A stretch of DNA of 64,000 nucleotides from Trichosphaerium sp. ATCC 40318 (Eukaryota > Discosea > Flabellinia > Trichosidae): contig JALMLS010000287.1 of NCBI GenBank assembly GCA_038496445.1, positions 62,001 through 126,000 of the forward strand, given 5' to 3'. Shown one piece after another: positions 12,542 to 24,538 of this stretch; positions within the stretch are counted from its first letter, which is position 1, and each line of letters starts with the position of its first letter. A program made the position numbers and the translations under genes. The notes under the pieces were generated by a model. That model was not told the origin of the DNA and searched no databases. It worked only from the letters and a program-made list of their open reading frames with translations.

Positions 12542-14110
12542 ATGTTTAAACCTGTTGAGGGTCCTTCTGCATGGATCGGTTCAGAAATGCAAGGGAAAAG
12601 CGAACAATGGACTTATACACTAACAGAGACTGATATCGCTGAATTAGACGCAGTTGTTAACGCAGTAGAAGAAAAATGCGTTGAAATACTCCAAATTACA
12701 ACCAAGAAGTTTCCACTTCCTTCACTTGGTCCTAAGATTGAGAAAATAAGAGACGACGTACTCACACGTGGTTTTGTACTTATAAGGTTAGTGAACAATA
12801 AAATTGTCCTACCAAATAACACCAGTTAAGAGGTCTTCCTGTAGAAAAATACGGAAAGAAAAAATCAGCTGTTGCTTATTGGTTGATTGGATTGTACTTT
12901 GGTTCGTTGCTTCGCTGATTGTTAGCGTCTTACAGCTCTTGTCAGGAAACCCAGTATCTCAAAATGGTAAAGGGCATCTACTAGGACATATATACGATTT
13001 AGGTAAGTACTATCGTTTCGTTTCGAACACGTGAAAACCTAAAAAAGGCGAGACTTTTTCTTCGTTTTAATTTGGAAAGGTGCTGATCCGAAACATCCTA
13101 AAACTCGCCTCTATACTACTTCTGCACGTCATCTGTATCACACAGACTCTTCGGATATAGTAGGTTTGCTTTGCCTAAATAAAGCGAAGGAAGGTGGATT
13201 GAGCACAATCGGTACGATGTCAGCACTTCTAAACAACTACTAAAACAATTTTACACAGCCAGTTCCGCTACTGTTTGGAATGAACTCTTAAAACGTAATC
13301 CGCATTATGTCGAGTGCTTAACAAAGGACCATTTTTGGGATTGGAAAGGTGAAACTCCAGAAGTACGTATTCAAATGAGTGGTGCAAAAACTTTGTATTG
13401 AAAACTGTTTTTTAATAGGGATTGAAACCTTACTTTAAAATGCCGATTTACAACTGGTTTGAAGGCAAATTATCTTGCTTCTTTGACAAGTACACTAATA
13501 GTTTAATACCATGAGTCTATTAACAGCTAATCAACAGGCATTACATCACAGCAGCACAAGAGCGGTTTAAAGGTATTATTTTCAATATTTCGAAAAAAAA
13601 GACAACACAGCAAACCTATGAGGTCAAATGAGCATAACCTTCTTTCCTATTAGACTTACCTCGAATGACCAAAGATTCATGGGATGCCATCGAGGCATTA
13701 CTTGAAATAGTAAGTCCAAATAAAAGCTCAAAAGCTCAGCGCTTCGACGCTTTTTTTTTCATTTACTTTTATTTTAGTGTAACACAGAAGGTATACATCT
13801 CAACATGGAATTTGAACCAGGTGATATGCAATTTCTTCACAATCACCAAATTCTACACGCTCGTACAAAATATAATGATCATGAAGGTAGGGTTTTGTCA
13901 CGTGAAAATCAATAAGTGTTGTTCAATTTTAATATTTTGTTGTTAGACCCAAGAATGAAGAGGCATTTGTTGAGATTATGGTTGTGCCCACCAAAAGGAA
14001 GACCTCTTCCAGAATGCTATACTGTTAGATTCAAATCAACAAAAATAGGTGCTCGTGGTGGTATCCGAGTACCAAACATGAAATTCAAAGCACCCTTGTC
14101 ACCAGAGTAA
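12542..14110 (+). CDS. TauD/TfdA-type Fe(II)/2-oxoglutarate-dependent dioxygenase
   Basis: About seven exons. The iron-binding HxD motif is YHTDSSDIVGLLCL (about 13138-13180). The distal His is in FLHNHQILHAR (about 13829-13861), followed by the 2-oxoglutarate-binding Arg region RHLLRLWL (about 13961-13985). In the family these residues bind Fe(II) and 2-oxoglutarate to hydroxylate small molecules such as taurine or gamma-butyrobetaine; the substrate here cannot be told. Residues around the active site are intact. No signal peptide is seen, so it is probably cytosolic. The start ATG opens a 240-base exon, and the stop is TAA 14108-14110. It stands alone, with no pathway partner nearby. Confidence 0.85.
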
Positions 14111-14566
14111 CAAAGCCAGGTAGCACTCAATAGTGTGTATCTTAGTGTAAAATGGTCGGGGTAGTATCAATTTAGAAAGAATTAGGTCTCATAAGAATCA
14201 ATGTTGATTAGAATGGTGTAAGCTATTAGTCGCAAATTAGTTTTCTTGTTTCTTACTTTACACTTGAATAAAATGAACAAGTTCCTCCATATGTAAAAAT
14301 TGTGTTTTAATGACTCATTGCCAGCCAGGATTAAAGCAGTAGCTTTACTGTACTCATTTAAAATCACATTTCAATTTCAACCGACTGAAATGTAAGATAA
14401 ACATATTTATTAGAACAGGTTGGTTTGCAGATAAACAAGGGTAGATTTCACAAAAATGTCAAATAAGGTCAAAACACAAGCCATTTTCAACCAGTCGTCC
14501 TAAACTAACGCATTTTTGTTACACCGAAAAACCTCACAAACTGAATTGGGTGATAATACAAGCTAA
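14111..14566. other. Intergenic spacer
   Basis: 456 bases of AT-rich flank. No exon, RNA gene or repeat recognised. Confidence 0.5.
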
Positions 14567-15652
14567 ATGGAACCCATACTGAACAGGGAAGCGCAAAATA
14601 AGGTTTTTAAAGATTATTCACTTGACATTGAGCTGTTAGACCTTCCAACAGAGATACTTGCACATATACTCGGCTATTTGGAGCGGTTTTATAGATTTTC
14701 TGTTTCTCAAAGCTGTAAATGTTTATTAGACGTCATACACCATCACATTGGTTACAACTATATACAATTAAGCTCAAGTAATGATTGTCAACGCCTATCA
14801 GGGAGTCCTCTTCTAAAAAACACTCGTATTTCTTTTGAGAATTTCAATGAAGCAACAGATGCAGATATCGCTCTTCTTTCTGGTGTTGATGCTTTATACC
14901 TATGCCATAATGATAATATAACAGATGAAGGCTTAAAGTCTGTGGTTGGTGTAACTTTCCTTGAGATAAATGTTTGTAAGTTCACAGATGAAGGGATTAT
15001 ACCTCTTGTAAAGCATCTCAAACATATTGATTTGCATCAAGTTGATGGAGTTACAGAAAAGGCTTTGAAGCAACTGGATGGGATACCTTCCGTACACCTA
15101 GCTTATAGTAATGTGACAGACAATGTCTTACAATCACTAGCTAAAGTGCATACTATAGATTTATCAGGTTGTGGATTAATCACGGACTCTGGTATTGCAT
15201 CTATGGCCAATGTTCATTGTATATACTTAGATAATACATCAGTCACTGATGTAGGTGTTTCAGCGTTAGGAGGTGTACATACCATTGGCTTATCAAGCTG
15301 TAACCACATCACAGGTGAGTGCATGAAGAGTTTAAAAAATGTGAATACTATAGAGCTATCTAGTACAGCAGCTACTGACGATTGGATCAAACCACTTTCA
15401 TGTGTGCACACAATTCACTTATCATGGTGTAATGGTATCACTGCAGCGGGTATGAAACATCTTACACGAGTTTACTCCATCGACTTAGGGCATTCAAAAG
15501 CAACAGATGATTGGCTTGAACCACTTGCTAATGTTCACGAGATCCGCCTAAGTAAATGCCAGCTGACCATTGAGTGTACTAAATATCTTTCCAATGTACA
15601 CACCATAAACTTGGCGTATACTGGCGCTACAGACGAGTGGGAAAACTGTTAG
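14567..15652 (+). CDS. Intronless F-box/leucine-rich-repeat protein, frameshifted near its end
   Basis: 361 codons without introns. An F-box is at residues about 22-60 (LLDLPTEILAHILGYLERF). It is followed by about ten irregular LRRs of 22-24 residues built on V-H-T-I-x-L-S...ITDxG/ATDDW. A product would be an SCF substrate receptor. The frame stops at TAG 15650-15652, in the middle of a repeat. A shifted frame starting at CTG 15646 continues the same repeat pattern (KELTIYGCSGISNAGISLL) to TAA 15742-15744. So the last repeat is cut off by a small indel at about 15640-15646, from sequencing error, an allele or recent decay. The repeat consensus matches the gene at 54961-57149. The lack of introns contrasts with all neighbours. 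Confidence 0.85.
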   Translation: MEPILNREAQNKVFKDYSLDIELLDLPTEILAHILGYLERFYRFSVSQSCKCLLDVIHHHIGYNYIQLSSSNDCQRLSGSPLLKNTRISFENFNEATDADIALLSGVDALYLCHNDNITDEGLKSVVGVTFLEINVCKFTDEGIIPLVKHLKHIDLHQVDGVTEKALKQLDGIPSVHLAYSNVTDNVLQSLAKVHTIDLSGCGLITDSGIASMANVHCIYLDNTSVTDVGVSALGGVHTIGLSSCNHITGECMKSLKNVNTIELSSTAATDDWIKPLSCVHTIHLSWCNGITAAGMKHLTRVYSIDLGHSKATDDWLEPLANVHEIRLSKCQLTIECTKYLSNVHTINLAYTGATDEWENC

Positions 15653-16003
15653 GTGTAAAAGAGTTAACGATATATGGTTGCAGTGGTATTTCAAACGCAG
15701 GTATTAGCTTACTACAGGATAGAGGTGTGATAGTGCACAAGTAAAACCCTTTTGTATTTCCCTGTTATCCATTTTATCATTATGTTCTACCCAAGTCTAT
15801 TCTAGAGTTTGCAAGTCTTTATTGTTTATTATCTGGGGTTGACTTTCCATAGGGCGCAGAAAAGGCCGCTATATTGTTTGTTTGTAGTTTATTTTTGCGT
15901 CTTTAATAAAAGGTTAAGTTGTCATGTTTAGCATTCGTTCCTAATTGAGTTGACTGTTAATTTTCTACTTTATACTAATTATCACGCGTTATTATTGTCC
16001 AGC

Positions 16004-16386
16004 ATGGCGTATAGAAATATGAGAGCACAGCATAGTGCCTTAAAAGCTTCAGAAGGTGTAAATTTAATCAAAAGCGCGAGATTACGTTTATTATTTGCTC
16101 AGTACGATAGAGACGGTAGTGGTACAATAGATATGGATGAAATGGGTCTTCTTTTAAAAGATTTGGGTTACAGCTCAACACAGGCAAGAACAATGGCAAA
16201 GGTGAGCATATAAACAAACAACATTCGACATAGTAAAAGAGTCTGGTTTTTTTTGTATTTTTGTAGCGGTCACGTGATTTTTAACTTTTTTTTTTTCTCG
16301 TCTAGATTTTGATGCTGAAGGCAAAGAAGAATACTGAAGGTCAACTTACATGGGAAGAATTCAATAATGTATGGAGTGCTAAATAA
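16004..16386 (+). CDS. Small EF-hand protein (calmodulin/centrin-like half)
   Basis: Two exons (16004-16200 and 16306-16386), about 93 residues. One complete EF loop, DRDGSGTIDMDE, lies after an amphipathic helix. A second hand (AKKNTEGQLTWEEF) lacks the first Asp, so it is partly degenerate. With one good calcium site this is a small sensor or buffer; no target can be inferred. The intron contains a CACGTG palindrome near 16268. The start ATG is in a good context and the stop TAA is followed by AT-rich DNA. Confidence 0.85.
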
Positions 16387-16856
16387 AAGTCCAAAGGGAA
16401 ACGAGGATTTTCATCCCAAAAAGAATGTTCGAAAAGACGGTTTTATTTTTCAAACTTATCGATAGTTTTATTTTGTTCCTTTCTTTGTTCTATGTACATA
16501 CTTGTTGTGTTATCAAAATTTCTGGCGATAGTATAGTTAAATATTGATTTTACAGTTTTTTATGGATCACCGTTATGGTATGTAACCATACTCATCATCA
16601 TTTATTGCAAAACTGTTATTATTGTCTGCTACCAATAGGTCAGTTTGAACAAAAAAATATTCCAACTCGGTTTTTTTTTCTGTTTTACTTGTTCGTTAAA
16701 TTTTGCTTCTCAGGCAAATTGTGAATTAAAAAAGAAGTTATAAATAACCAAACTGGAATATTAAACACTAAAAACTGAACAGCCAAACGAAAAAATAAAA
16801 ACCAAGCGATGACAAAGTTCACCAAGAGGATGATGATTTTGTGTTTTTAGCAACTT
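16387..16856. other. Convergent intergenic spacer
   Basis: Lies between the 3' ends of the EF-hand gene and the minus-strand scaffold gene, and contains AATAAA-like signals on both strands. No gene seen. Confidence 0.5.
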
Positions 16857-17720
16857 TTACAGAATCGTACCAAATCCATTTTGTCGTCCTGTAGGTCTAG
16901 GAGACCTTGGTGATACCAAACTACAATACTCACTGCTATGATTTACATACTGTCTAGGTTTCGAAGGGCTATCATTCGATATATTCAGATATTCTCCAAT
17001 CTCAGCTTCATTTGCTGGTAATTGCCTTGACATAGGCACAAACCCATATTCATCATCATGGAAATTCCCGTTATCACTTTGTCTTGGAGGAGGTACCATA
17101 TACTCATCGTTACCCGACCGTATCTCATCTCCAGAGGGCATAACTTGATACTCTTGTTCATGGTCATCATTTGGGTCAAACATCGGAAGAGATGATGAAT
17201 CTTGCTCGAAAACAAAGTGTTCTGACTTATTTGATGTCACGTTATTATCGGGAACATCATCTTCGTCAAAGATTTCTGGTAAGTCCGCGTAGTTCTCTGG
17301 TTCATCAAATGCAGGTACTCCTTTACGTTCTTTCCTAGTTACCCTCATTGTTTGTGTCTCAGCCTCCCTCAGGTTACCCAAACTAGAGTTCGTGAAAAAA
17401 CGGAAGATTTTTTTATCGGGTTTTTTCCCGAACAGTCCACTTACGTTGTTGGACCAATCCGTATATTGTCTAAAGAGAACAAGCCAGGATCTCTGTCTGG
17501 TCGTTCTGCTACTGTGCGTGATCTACCTATTCCATCCCTGCCTGTTTCTGCTTCCTTCTTTCTGTTCGAGAGTGAGTGAAGAGTATTTTAGTTTAAAATT
17601 GATAACTACCTTTGAGCGTCACGTTTCTTTTTATCTACAATAGCGTCAATATTCGTTTTTTGTTAGAATAAGAATAACTTACGATGGCCAGCTACTACAT
17701 TGTTTATATGATCTACCCAT
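16857..17720 (-). CDS. Putative tyrosine-phosphorylated scaffold protein
   Basis: Three exons in phase: 17720-17683, 17561-17445 and 17382-16857, about 226 residues. The N-terminus MGRSYKQC carries Gly2, Ser and a nearby Cys, which could allow acylation. No globular domain is seen; the chain is acidic and disordered-looking. The C-terminal half holds repeated Tyr-based motifs, each after an acidic residue: ENYADLP, QEYQVMP, DEYMVPP, DEYGFVP, GEYLNI and SEYCSLV. In known scaffolds such motifs are kinase sites and SH2 docking sites. A membrane-linked docking protein is an inference, not a homology call. A candidate SH3 ligand stretch (PRSPRPTG) lies near the C-terminus. Confidence 0.6.
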
Positions 17721-18743
17721 TTTGGTGCGTCCGAGGGAGCTCAAAAAAGGGTCAGCGTGAAATTATTTCACGAAGTGTTGTGCGATCTTTCAAATGAACA
17801 CCGCTTCGTTTCGAACACGTGCTGTACGTTTGAAGACATTTTGTTTGGTACACAGCTTTTCTTTTTGCAGTAGTTGCTTTAAAATCGCAACCAACGTTAT
17901 AGTACGTACAAGTGCGCACATGGTATACTCTGTAGAGTGTCACTATATTAAATAGTTGGTATTTTTTCCTTTCTTCTTTCAGAATAGCTCTAACGACTGA
18001 TGCTATTGGTATTCTCCCTTTTAAACTACGTCTACTCTATATTCACAGTAAGAACAAAGCGTCTAACTACACGTGTAGCATATAAAAACTCTAGAATGCG
18101 CAGTAGAGTGTACCCCTTTCAAAGCGTAATAAGTCACGTGATTTTCAGTCAACACAAACTCTCTCTTTGTCCAGTTCTAACAACAACCTATTAGCCCATA
18201 GTGCTTATACAGCAGAAATAATGTAATAACAAAAACAAGACCAAGCGGAACTTCCCTTGGCAAGGGTTTGAGCAGAGCGCTGTTTTTTGTTGTATATGGT
18301 AAATATTGCTTCGTACCCTTCTCGTAGCCCCGCCTTTCTTTACAGCTAATCCCCTGAATATCTCCTTGTCCGTATTAAAAGCCATACACCACACCCTAAC
18401 ACCGTATCGAGGAGGTTCTGCTCCGGAAATTACGATCACAAAAGTCAAGCAAAATCGGTGCGTCTTAAGAAAAAAGTGCACTACTAATTTTCAATGAAGA
18501 ACATTGTTCGCTGTGGAGTTTCTTCAACAATACTTTGTACCAAGTATAAACCACGTATTCTAATGATAGACTCTCAAAGATTTACAAATAGAACTTCGGA
18601 GTGAATTATCTCACGTGTAAGATGAGATATCTGCTTTTTGGCGTAAGTGCCGTTTTATTTTAATGGTAAAAAAAGAAAGAAGTATGACATTCGTCGCTTT
18701 AACTTATTGTTATCGTCACGTGAAAAAACTCCGTGTGTTTTCT
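17721..18743. other. Intergenic region, no supported gene
   Basis: 1 kb with several short open frames of 60-96 codons on both strands, none with a start codon, domain and splice support together. CACGTG occurs at about 17816, 18071, 18136, 18612 and 18717, a notable cluster. It lies between the 5' end of the scaffold gene and the 3' end of the paxillin gene. Confidence 0.45.
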
Positions 18744-20507
18744 TTATTTTTGAACGTGTGGGAAGCATTCCTTGCAACAAGGTTTGTTGCCAATCGGGTA
18801 AAATGGTACACCTGCCATTGGTTTAGAGCACCTAGAGTAAAGTTATTGTAAACTACATAGGATTTGTTACGTGCCTTTGACAAACAAAACAAGCTCTATG
18901 CCATGTTTGACCCATAGCTTTTAGTGCCTTACCACTCACCATTGCTTGACCGCATCCACCGCACCTTAATGACGTGAGAAAGGGGTTTTTTACAGGTGAT
19001 AATCGTTGATGTCGTGATGTTTTTAAACGTACTTATGGCAACAAGCAGTCTTGTAGCATGGCTCACAGTATAGTTGTCCTTCAAATTCATAGAAAGATTT
19101 ATTCTTGGCACCACATTTTATGCAACAGAAACAGTCTTGGTGATATGCTTTTCCCATAGCTATAGAAAATCGAGGTTTTAATAGACAACCGCAATGTAAA
19201 AATAAAAAGAATTAATTCAAAACTAGGGAAGTACCTTTTACTATTTTTTCGTTCATTCTTACAGGTTTACGGCAGACGTAACATATTCCTAGTAATGAAT
19301 AAGTTACAGTATCAGTGAGGATTATTAAAATTAGTAAATAGACGTACCTCTTGTATCATGGACATCGCCGCCTTTAGCATCATTCATTTCAGTACCAAAA
19401 TTATTGAGTAAATCTTCTAGAGGATCATAACCGCTTTTTTTCTTCTGTGGCGACGCATGCTTTTGTTCTCTTGGAGGCGTAGGTGCGAGCGAAGAGCTAA
19501 CCGAAAAAATCCGCTTAGTGATGGAAAAATTATCACGTGATTTTGCACTGAAGTATTGCTTGTTTTTACAAGTCTTACCTTGATGTACTTCGTGAGTGAA
19601 GTGAAGTTGACATACGGGATCTTGGGGTAGGCGAAAGGTCGTTTCTACGAGAAGAAGCTGCTTTTCTTTGTTTTGCAGCTGATCTTGGCCCTGTTGAGGC
19701 CTGTACTGGCGCGTTAAGCGTTGCCAATAGATCGTCTAACCCATCATCGTCTGCCGGTTTGGGTTTAGGAGGTGCCGTCGTAGTCATAGTAAAAGACGAT
19801 CTTACAGGCCCTGATGATCTAGGCTGATTGGTCGTTGCGCCAAAACGGCCAAATGACCCAGCTTCGGATCGCCTTCATGAATTAATAAGCTTTTTTGGGT
19901 TCGATAGCATTGATTTGGGCATACGCTGTTGATTCACCTGCGCCTGGTAAGTCGTCCATCTCTGCTAGTATATCATCGAGTCCATTCTCGTAGTCACCTG
20001 CGATGTTTGGATTACCTGCCTTCTAAAAACAATAACTTACTTGCATTAGACTTCCTATTTGAAGTACTATACTCTTCTGGAAACACAGGCGGTTCAGATC
20101 TACGCTGTGATAAACGTATTGCTTCATCTATATCTCCCATAACGTCTTGAAACATATCATCGGTGCCATTGACAACAGCTATGAAACATATAAGCACACG
20201 TGATAGTTAAAATGGCAAACCCTCGAATTACTACAAAAAATAATAAATTCCAGCCCCTTGCCCGTTGTATCCACCTTTTTTGCCTTCGCGTTACTTAGTA
20301 CCTTTATTTGCGGAAGAATCAACGGTAAGAGTGGAGTCTAAATCTGCTAATAAATTATCTAGATCGTCTGTTGGATCATTCTATCACGTGTCAATAACTC
20401 TTGGGTTATTAATTAAAGCTTTTTTTTTTCAAACTCACACTGTCAACGTTTATTCCAACTGTGGCGTCTAAATCCGCAAGAAGGTCATCAAAGTCGTCTC
20501 CAGACAT
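18744..20507 (-). CDS. Paxillin-like adaptor: five LD motifs and two LIM domains
   Basis: Read from 20507 downward over about ten exons. LD motifs: FDDLLADLDA (start), LDNLLADLDS (about 20370), LDDILAEMDDL (about 19960), LDDLLATLNA (about 19745) and PLEDLLNNFG (about 19410). LIM1 begins with CYVCRKPV and ends CEPCYK (about 19290-19060). LIM2 runs CGGCGQ...HRACFVCQRCSKPM...CCKECF, ending at TAA 18744. All eight zinc ligands of LIM2 are present only if a 43-base GC...AG intron (18832-18874) is removed. Paxillins scaffold focal-adhesion and actin signalling by binding FAK/vinculin-type partners through LD motifs and targeting adhesions through LIMs. Canonical paxillins have four LIMs, so this is a short form. 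Identity is confident. Confidence 0.9.
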
Positions 20508-20819
20508 GTGGGCGCGTGTTGTTGTATTTTAAGCTACAGAAAGAACAACGCGAGAAGTCCAGCCAAGTCAGTTATACGCCATACAAACGGCCTAATTACG
20601 CTTGTAATTCCTGTTTAGTGGGCCTATATTTGTATTGTCCAAAAATCTATCACGTGATAATCAGCCTGGAGTTTGTATCGGCTTTCATAAATCCTTACGT
20701 AACCGTGTTTGCGTGATCTGTTCTCTGGACTTTTCTCGCACATTTAGGTCAATACGGCTGTTAAAGCGCTTGATGAGGTTACAACGTGCTTGCACAACCT
20801 AAATAAATAGTACAGTCAC

Positions 20820-23811
20820 ATGGAGGCTATCCCTGAGGATGTAGTACTGTATTATTTTACAAAGTACGTATTAGTATCTGAATAGGCCATAAACAACCTT
20901 AAACCACTAAAATAAACGCGAATCCAGGTATTTGAGCCTTATTGATATTATTCAGCTGCATTGCGCTTCTAGTACTTTAAAACGGCCGCTTTCGCGTAGT
21001 AGTACTTGGAGACACTTTGCTAAGGTCTATTATAACGTACACGATGACATATTGAAACACAACGATATAAACCGCCTGGACGTTAAATATATGTTCTCTT
21101 ATACTTCTCTTTTACATAAAACCGAAATGCGTAACCTCAGCTCGTCGTACGGGTTAACAACTTCAACAACATTCAAGACTTTAGACATACATAAGGTTGG
21201 CACGATAAATGTATCCTTTAAAAAAAAAACGTGTTCGAAACGATTTCTTTAAAGTTAGATGGTTTTTTTTTGACTATGTGAGACATTTCAAGGCGTTAAC
21301 CCTCTTTATCCTTTGCCACAACTCAGTTGTAGTATTGGCTATTACGAGATAAGACTTCATGAGATCGCAGATGATGGAGGGGCACTCTACGACAGGAAGT
21401 AAGTTGTACTTCTGTAACCGGTTGCATTGAGAATTCTAACATGTTTTCAAGCTCTCAGTGGTGCTCCATTGGTGTAGGAGGTCATCTGGAAGGTGTATCA
21501 AATACACTAAATACAAGTCACACTCCCTACCACTTTCATGCTGGCTGTGTTCCTAATGTACGCTTAAAACGAAATCAACTATTTTCTGGGTTTTTTCCAA
21601 TTATGAAAAACGTTTTACTTCATGATTAGATTGTAATCATCTTATATAGAGTTGCGGGTATAGCGCAGATGGTAATGTATACTTTGGGTTTGTGGATAAC
21701 ATAAAGAACATATCTTGTAGTTGGGAACGAACATCAACAATAGGGTAACGCTACAGTACATGAATATTTTTAATAACTTTTTTTAGATGTGGATTAAAGT
21801 ATGATTCAAAAGAGATTTTTTTCACCTTAGATGGCATTCTCGTAGGATCATTCCCATTCTCAAATATCAATGGATCTATGTACCCCATCGTAGGTATGTA
21901 CAGAGATTACAAAACAAGAGCTTAAAGCCGTTTTTTAATCAGTACTTATTAGCAATTTATCAAAATCTGGCTGTACAACAAGTTGACTTTGTATTCGACC
22001 CTAAGGAGTTTTTATTTAATCTAAATGATCTCAATATACAATTGAAGCATCCACTAAGCTTCAGAAAGCGTATCAAGAGTATTATACGTGAGGCAAAGCC
22101 TGTGATAATAACATCAACGGAAATGCGCTCTGGCTACTTTGGACGTTTGAACCAGAACTTCACTTGTGCTATAACAGATCTTGGACAAGCACAGGAATAC
22201 CTAGGTATGCAATTGATACGAATGACTGCGTTTGATTAAAACAAATATTAAAGAACAAGAGGCTTAAGAGCCTTAAACTTCTGTTGCTTTGAGTGTCTCA
22301 AGAAAAAATTGATTTGCTTACTAACCTCTTTCAGACAGTGGTTCGTATTCACTTGACGGTATAAAACATATGTGTTCTACCTGGTTGAGAGTACAGTTAC
22401 CACAGGAAGTTGATATCAATCAAGCTGCGGAAATTGCAAAGACAACAATTGGAGAGTACAAACACATTTCCGTTAGTTTGTTCGTAATTCCTCAAATAAA
22501 ACGAGTGTTATCTTCAAGTCCGTATAAATGGTAACACCTTCAAATCTATTATGATCCTACTCATTTGTTTAAAGGTCTAAACACAGAACGGAAAACCAAA
22601 TCCATGATATAATGATGGCTACATGGTAATGTCTTTATATCGTTCACGTGATCTGTTGCTTTTTTTTGACTCTTTACTAGCCTCCTCTCTCTTGGACAAA
22701 GGGATTTAGATGCCAGTTTTATCCACTTGATAGAATGGAATAGACGTTGGTTGTGTAATATAGTGTACAAGGAGAATGAATACGAGAATGATGAAGTAAG
22801 TGTTGCCTTTATTTCATAACTTCTAAACATGTTCACTTCATAACAAGCTATTAATGTATTTTGGTTTAGGAGCTTTTCAAAGATGCAGTAGCACATATCT
22901 TCAATATGGTATTCACTGGAGATTCTTTCGTTACAATAGGAGAACTTCTTAATGAAGTTGAAGACATTCAAGTACCGGATTTAGATGACATGATGCTTGT
23001 ACTGAATGACATTGTAATATCATGCGTGCGTACAAAAACACTATGTAAATTTTAACTATGTAATACAGCAACCCTCTATGGCTGCAAAAGCTCTTCAGAC
23101 GTATAAATCTCTGATAGATATAAAAGCTACTGGACCGGATTTGGAACTTCTTTTCAAGACGTATACGGCATTGAAAGATATGTCTTGTACTTCGAATGAA
23201 CCAAATGTTGTTGAAGCTATGCATACGTAATATATTCCTTCAGTTTTGTTTTGACTGCTACCACGTGATTTATGTCAACTTCTTTATTTTTTGCTCAAGC
23301 GGCGCTTGTTTGATAGCATGCTTAATGTTTTTTAACTCTACTGTAGATATTGGATTCAATGGAGTAGATGGTCACCTCTTGTATCGTCATTGAACAAAAA
23401 TGAAGTCAGCTATAGGGCAAAAGCATTACAAGATGTTGGTAATGCCTTCAAGGAACTTTTCAACCAAGTATGTCATAACGAAACAAATTCTACTTTTTTT
23501 CGTCTCGTTGATTTTTTTTCAAGACAATCACTTCGGATATATCAACACTGTCATCATGTCAACAACATGATAACATACTATTGAATAAGATGAAAGAAAA
23601 GTATACATTGTTTTATCCAAACGATTTGAACGAGATAGAGAAGAGCTCGATTATTTCCTTGAAGACTTTCTTAGAAAGAAAAATAGACTTTGAAAATGTA
23701 TCAGTAAGCAGAAAAAAAGAAGAAAGAATATCATTTTGGAAAGATGTTGGATTCTTTTCAGCCAGCTTAATAGTCATCGGTTTTGTAGGCATTGTAATGC
23801 TTAAAAAATAA
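20820..23811 (+). CDS. F-box/SPRY protein with C-terminal transmembrane anchor
   Basis: About ten exons. The F-box starts at the ATG (EAIPEDVVLYYFTK then YLSLIDIIQLHCAS). A SPRY/B30.2 domain spans about 21300-21900 (IGYYEIRLHEIADDGGALYDR; QWCSIGVGG; KEIFFTLDGILVGSFPF). A long alpha-helical region of unknown fold follows (about 21950-23700). The protein ends with one hydrophobic segment (SASLIVIGFVGIVMLKK), a likely tail anchor. An SCF receptor fixed to an organelle membrane is inferred. Exon junctions at about 21230-21330 and 22490-22680 are not fully resolved. F-box, SPRY and tail segment are each clear; whether all belong to one transcript follows from unbroken phase in the exons checked. 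Confidence 0.75.
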
Positions 23812-24538
23812 ACAATTTTAATCAAACAGTCAGCTTGTAAGCGTTGAACTTTGATAGCTAACTAAGCCAACAAATTCACCTTTGTAGTATGTAAGAAGTG
23901 CCACAACACACTTTGTCTTACATGTTTTAGGGTTCTTAACAGTCAATAAAGTAGGCTAATACACATAAGAAAAAGCCATTAATGAGAGTAAAAGCGCAAG
24001 TATCATGTACTTGGTCTCCGTTCATTGCATGACATAGTACATATCCACTTTACAACACCATATCTATTTCCCTTTATGTTTTTCTGCTTCATCAAAGTGT
24101 GTATTGATTACAGCTCTTGATGGTAGCGTATGGAATTTTGTGAATGTCTCACTGTTGTATATACTGGTATTTTTGTTAGTGCTTACCTTTTTGTTTGTAA
24201 GATATGTTCTAACGCTTGTGTAAGTAGTTAAATCTGTGAATACTGTAGGATTCACAAAAGCTCACAAAACTATGTGTGCGACATTGTGGTACACGCCTTT
24301 TTATTTGTTTGGGTGCACCTAATCAACCGAGTTTGACCAGGGAGCCAGCATTTGAGACAGTTTCAAGATTCTAAAGATATAAGTTTTTTCAACAGGACAA
24401 AGGCAAAACATTCTGTATTTATCCAAGAACACATTGTCTGACATTTTTCTTGATTGTAATTTCTGGTGTTTAGTCAAAAGCGTATCAAGATAATATCACA
24501 ATCAAAGCTTTGCCTTTTTTGGTGCACGTGTGAGGAAT
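23812..24538. other. Convergent spacer
   Basis: Between the 3' ends of the F-box/SPRY and GNAT genes. A 60-codon minus-strand frame (24064-24255) ends beside a GTAAGC donor-like site but matches nothing I recognise. No supported gene. Confidence 0.4.

Noticed and set aside
22561-22971. 136-codon minus-strand open frame
   Set aside because: Antisense to well-supported F-box/SPRY exons; composition looks random.
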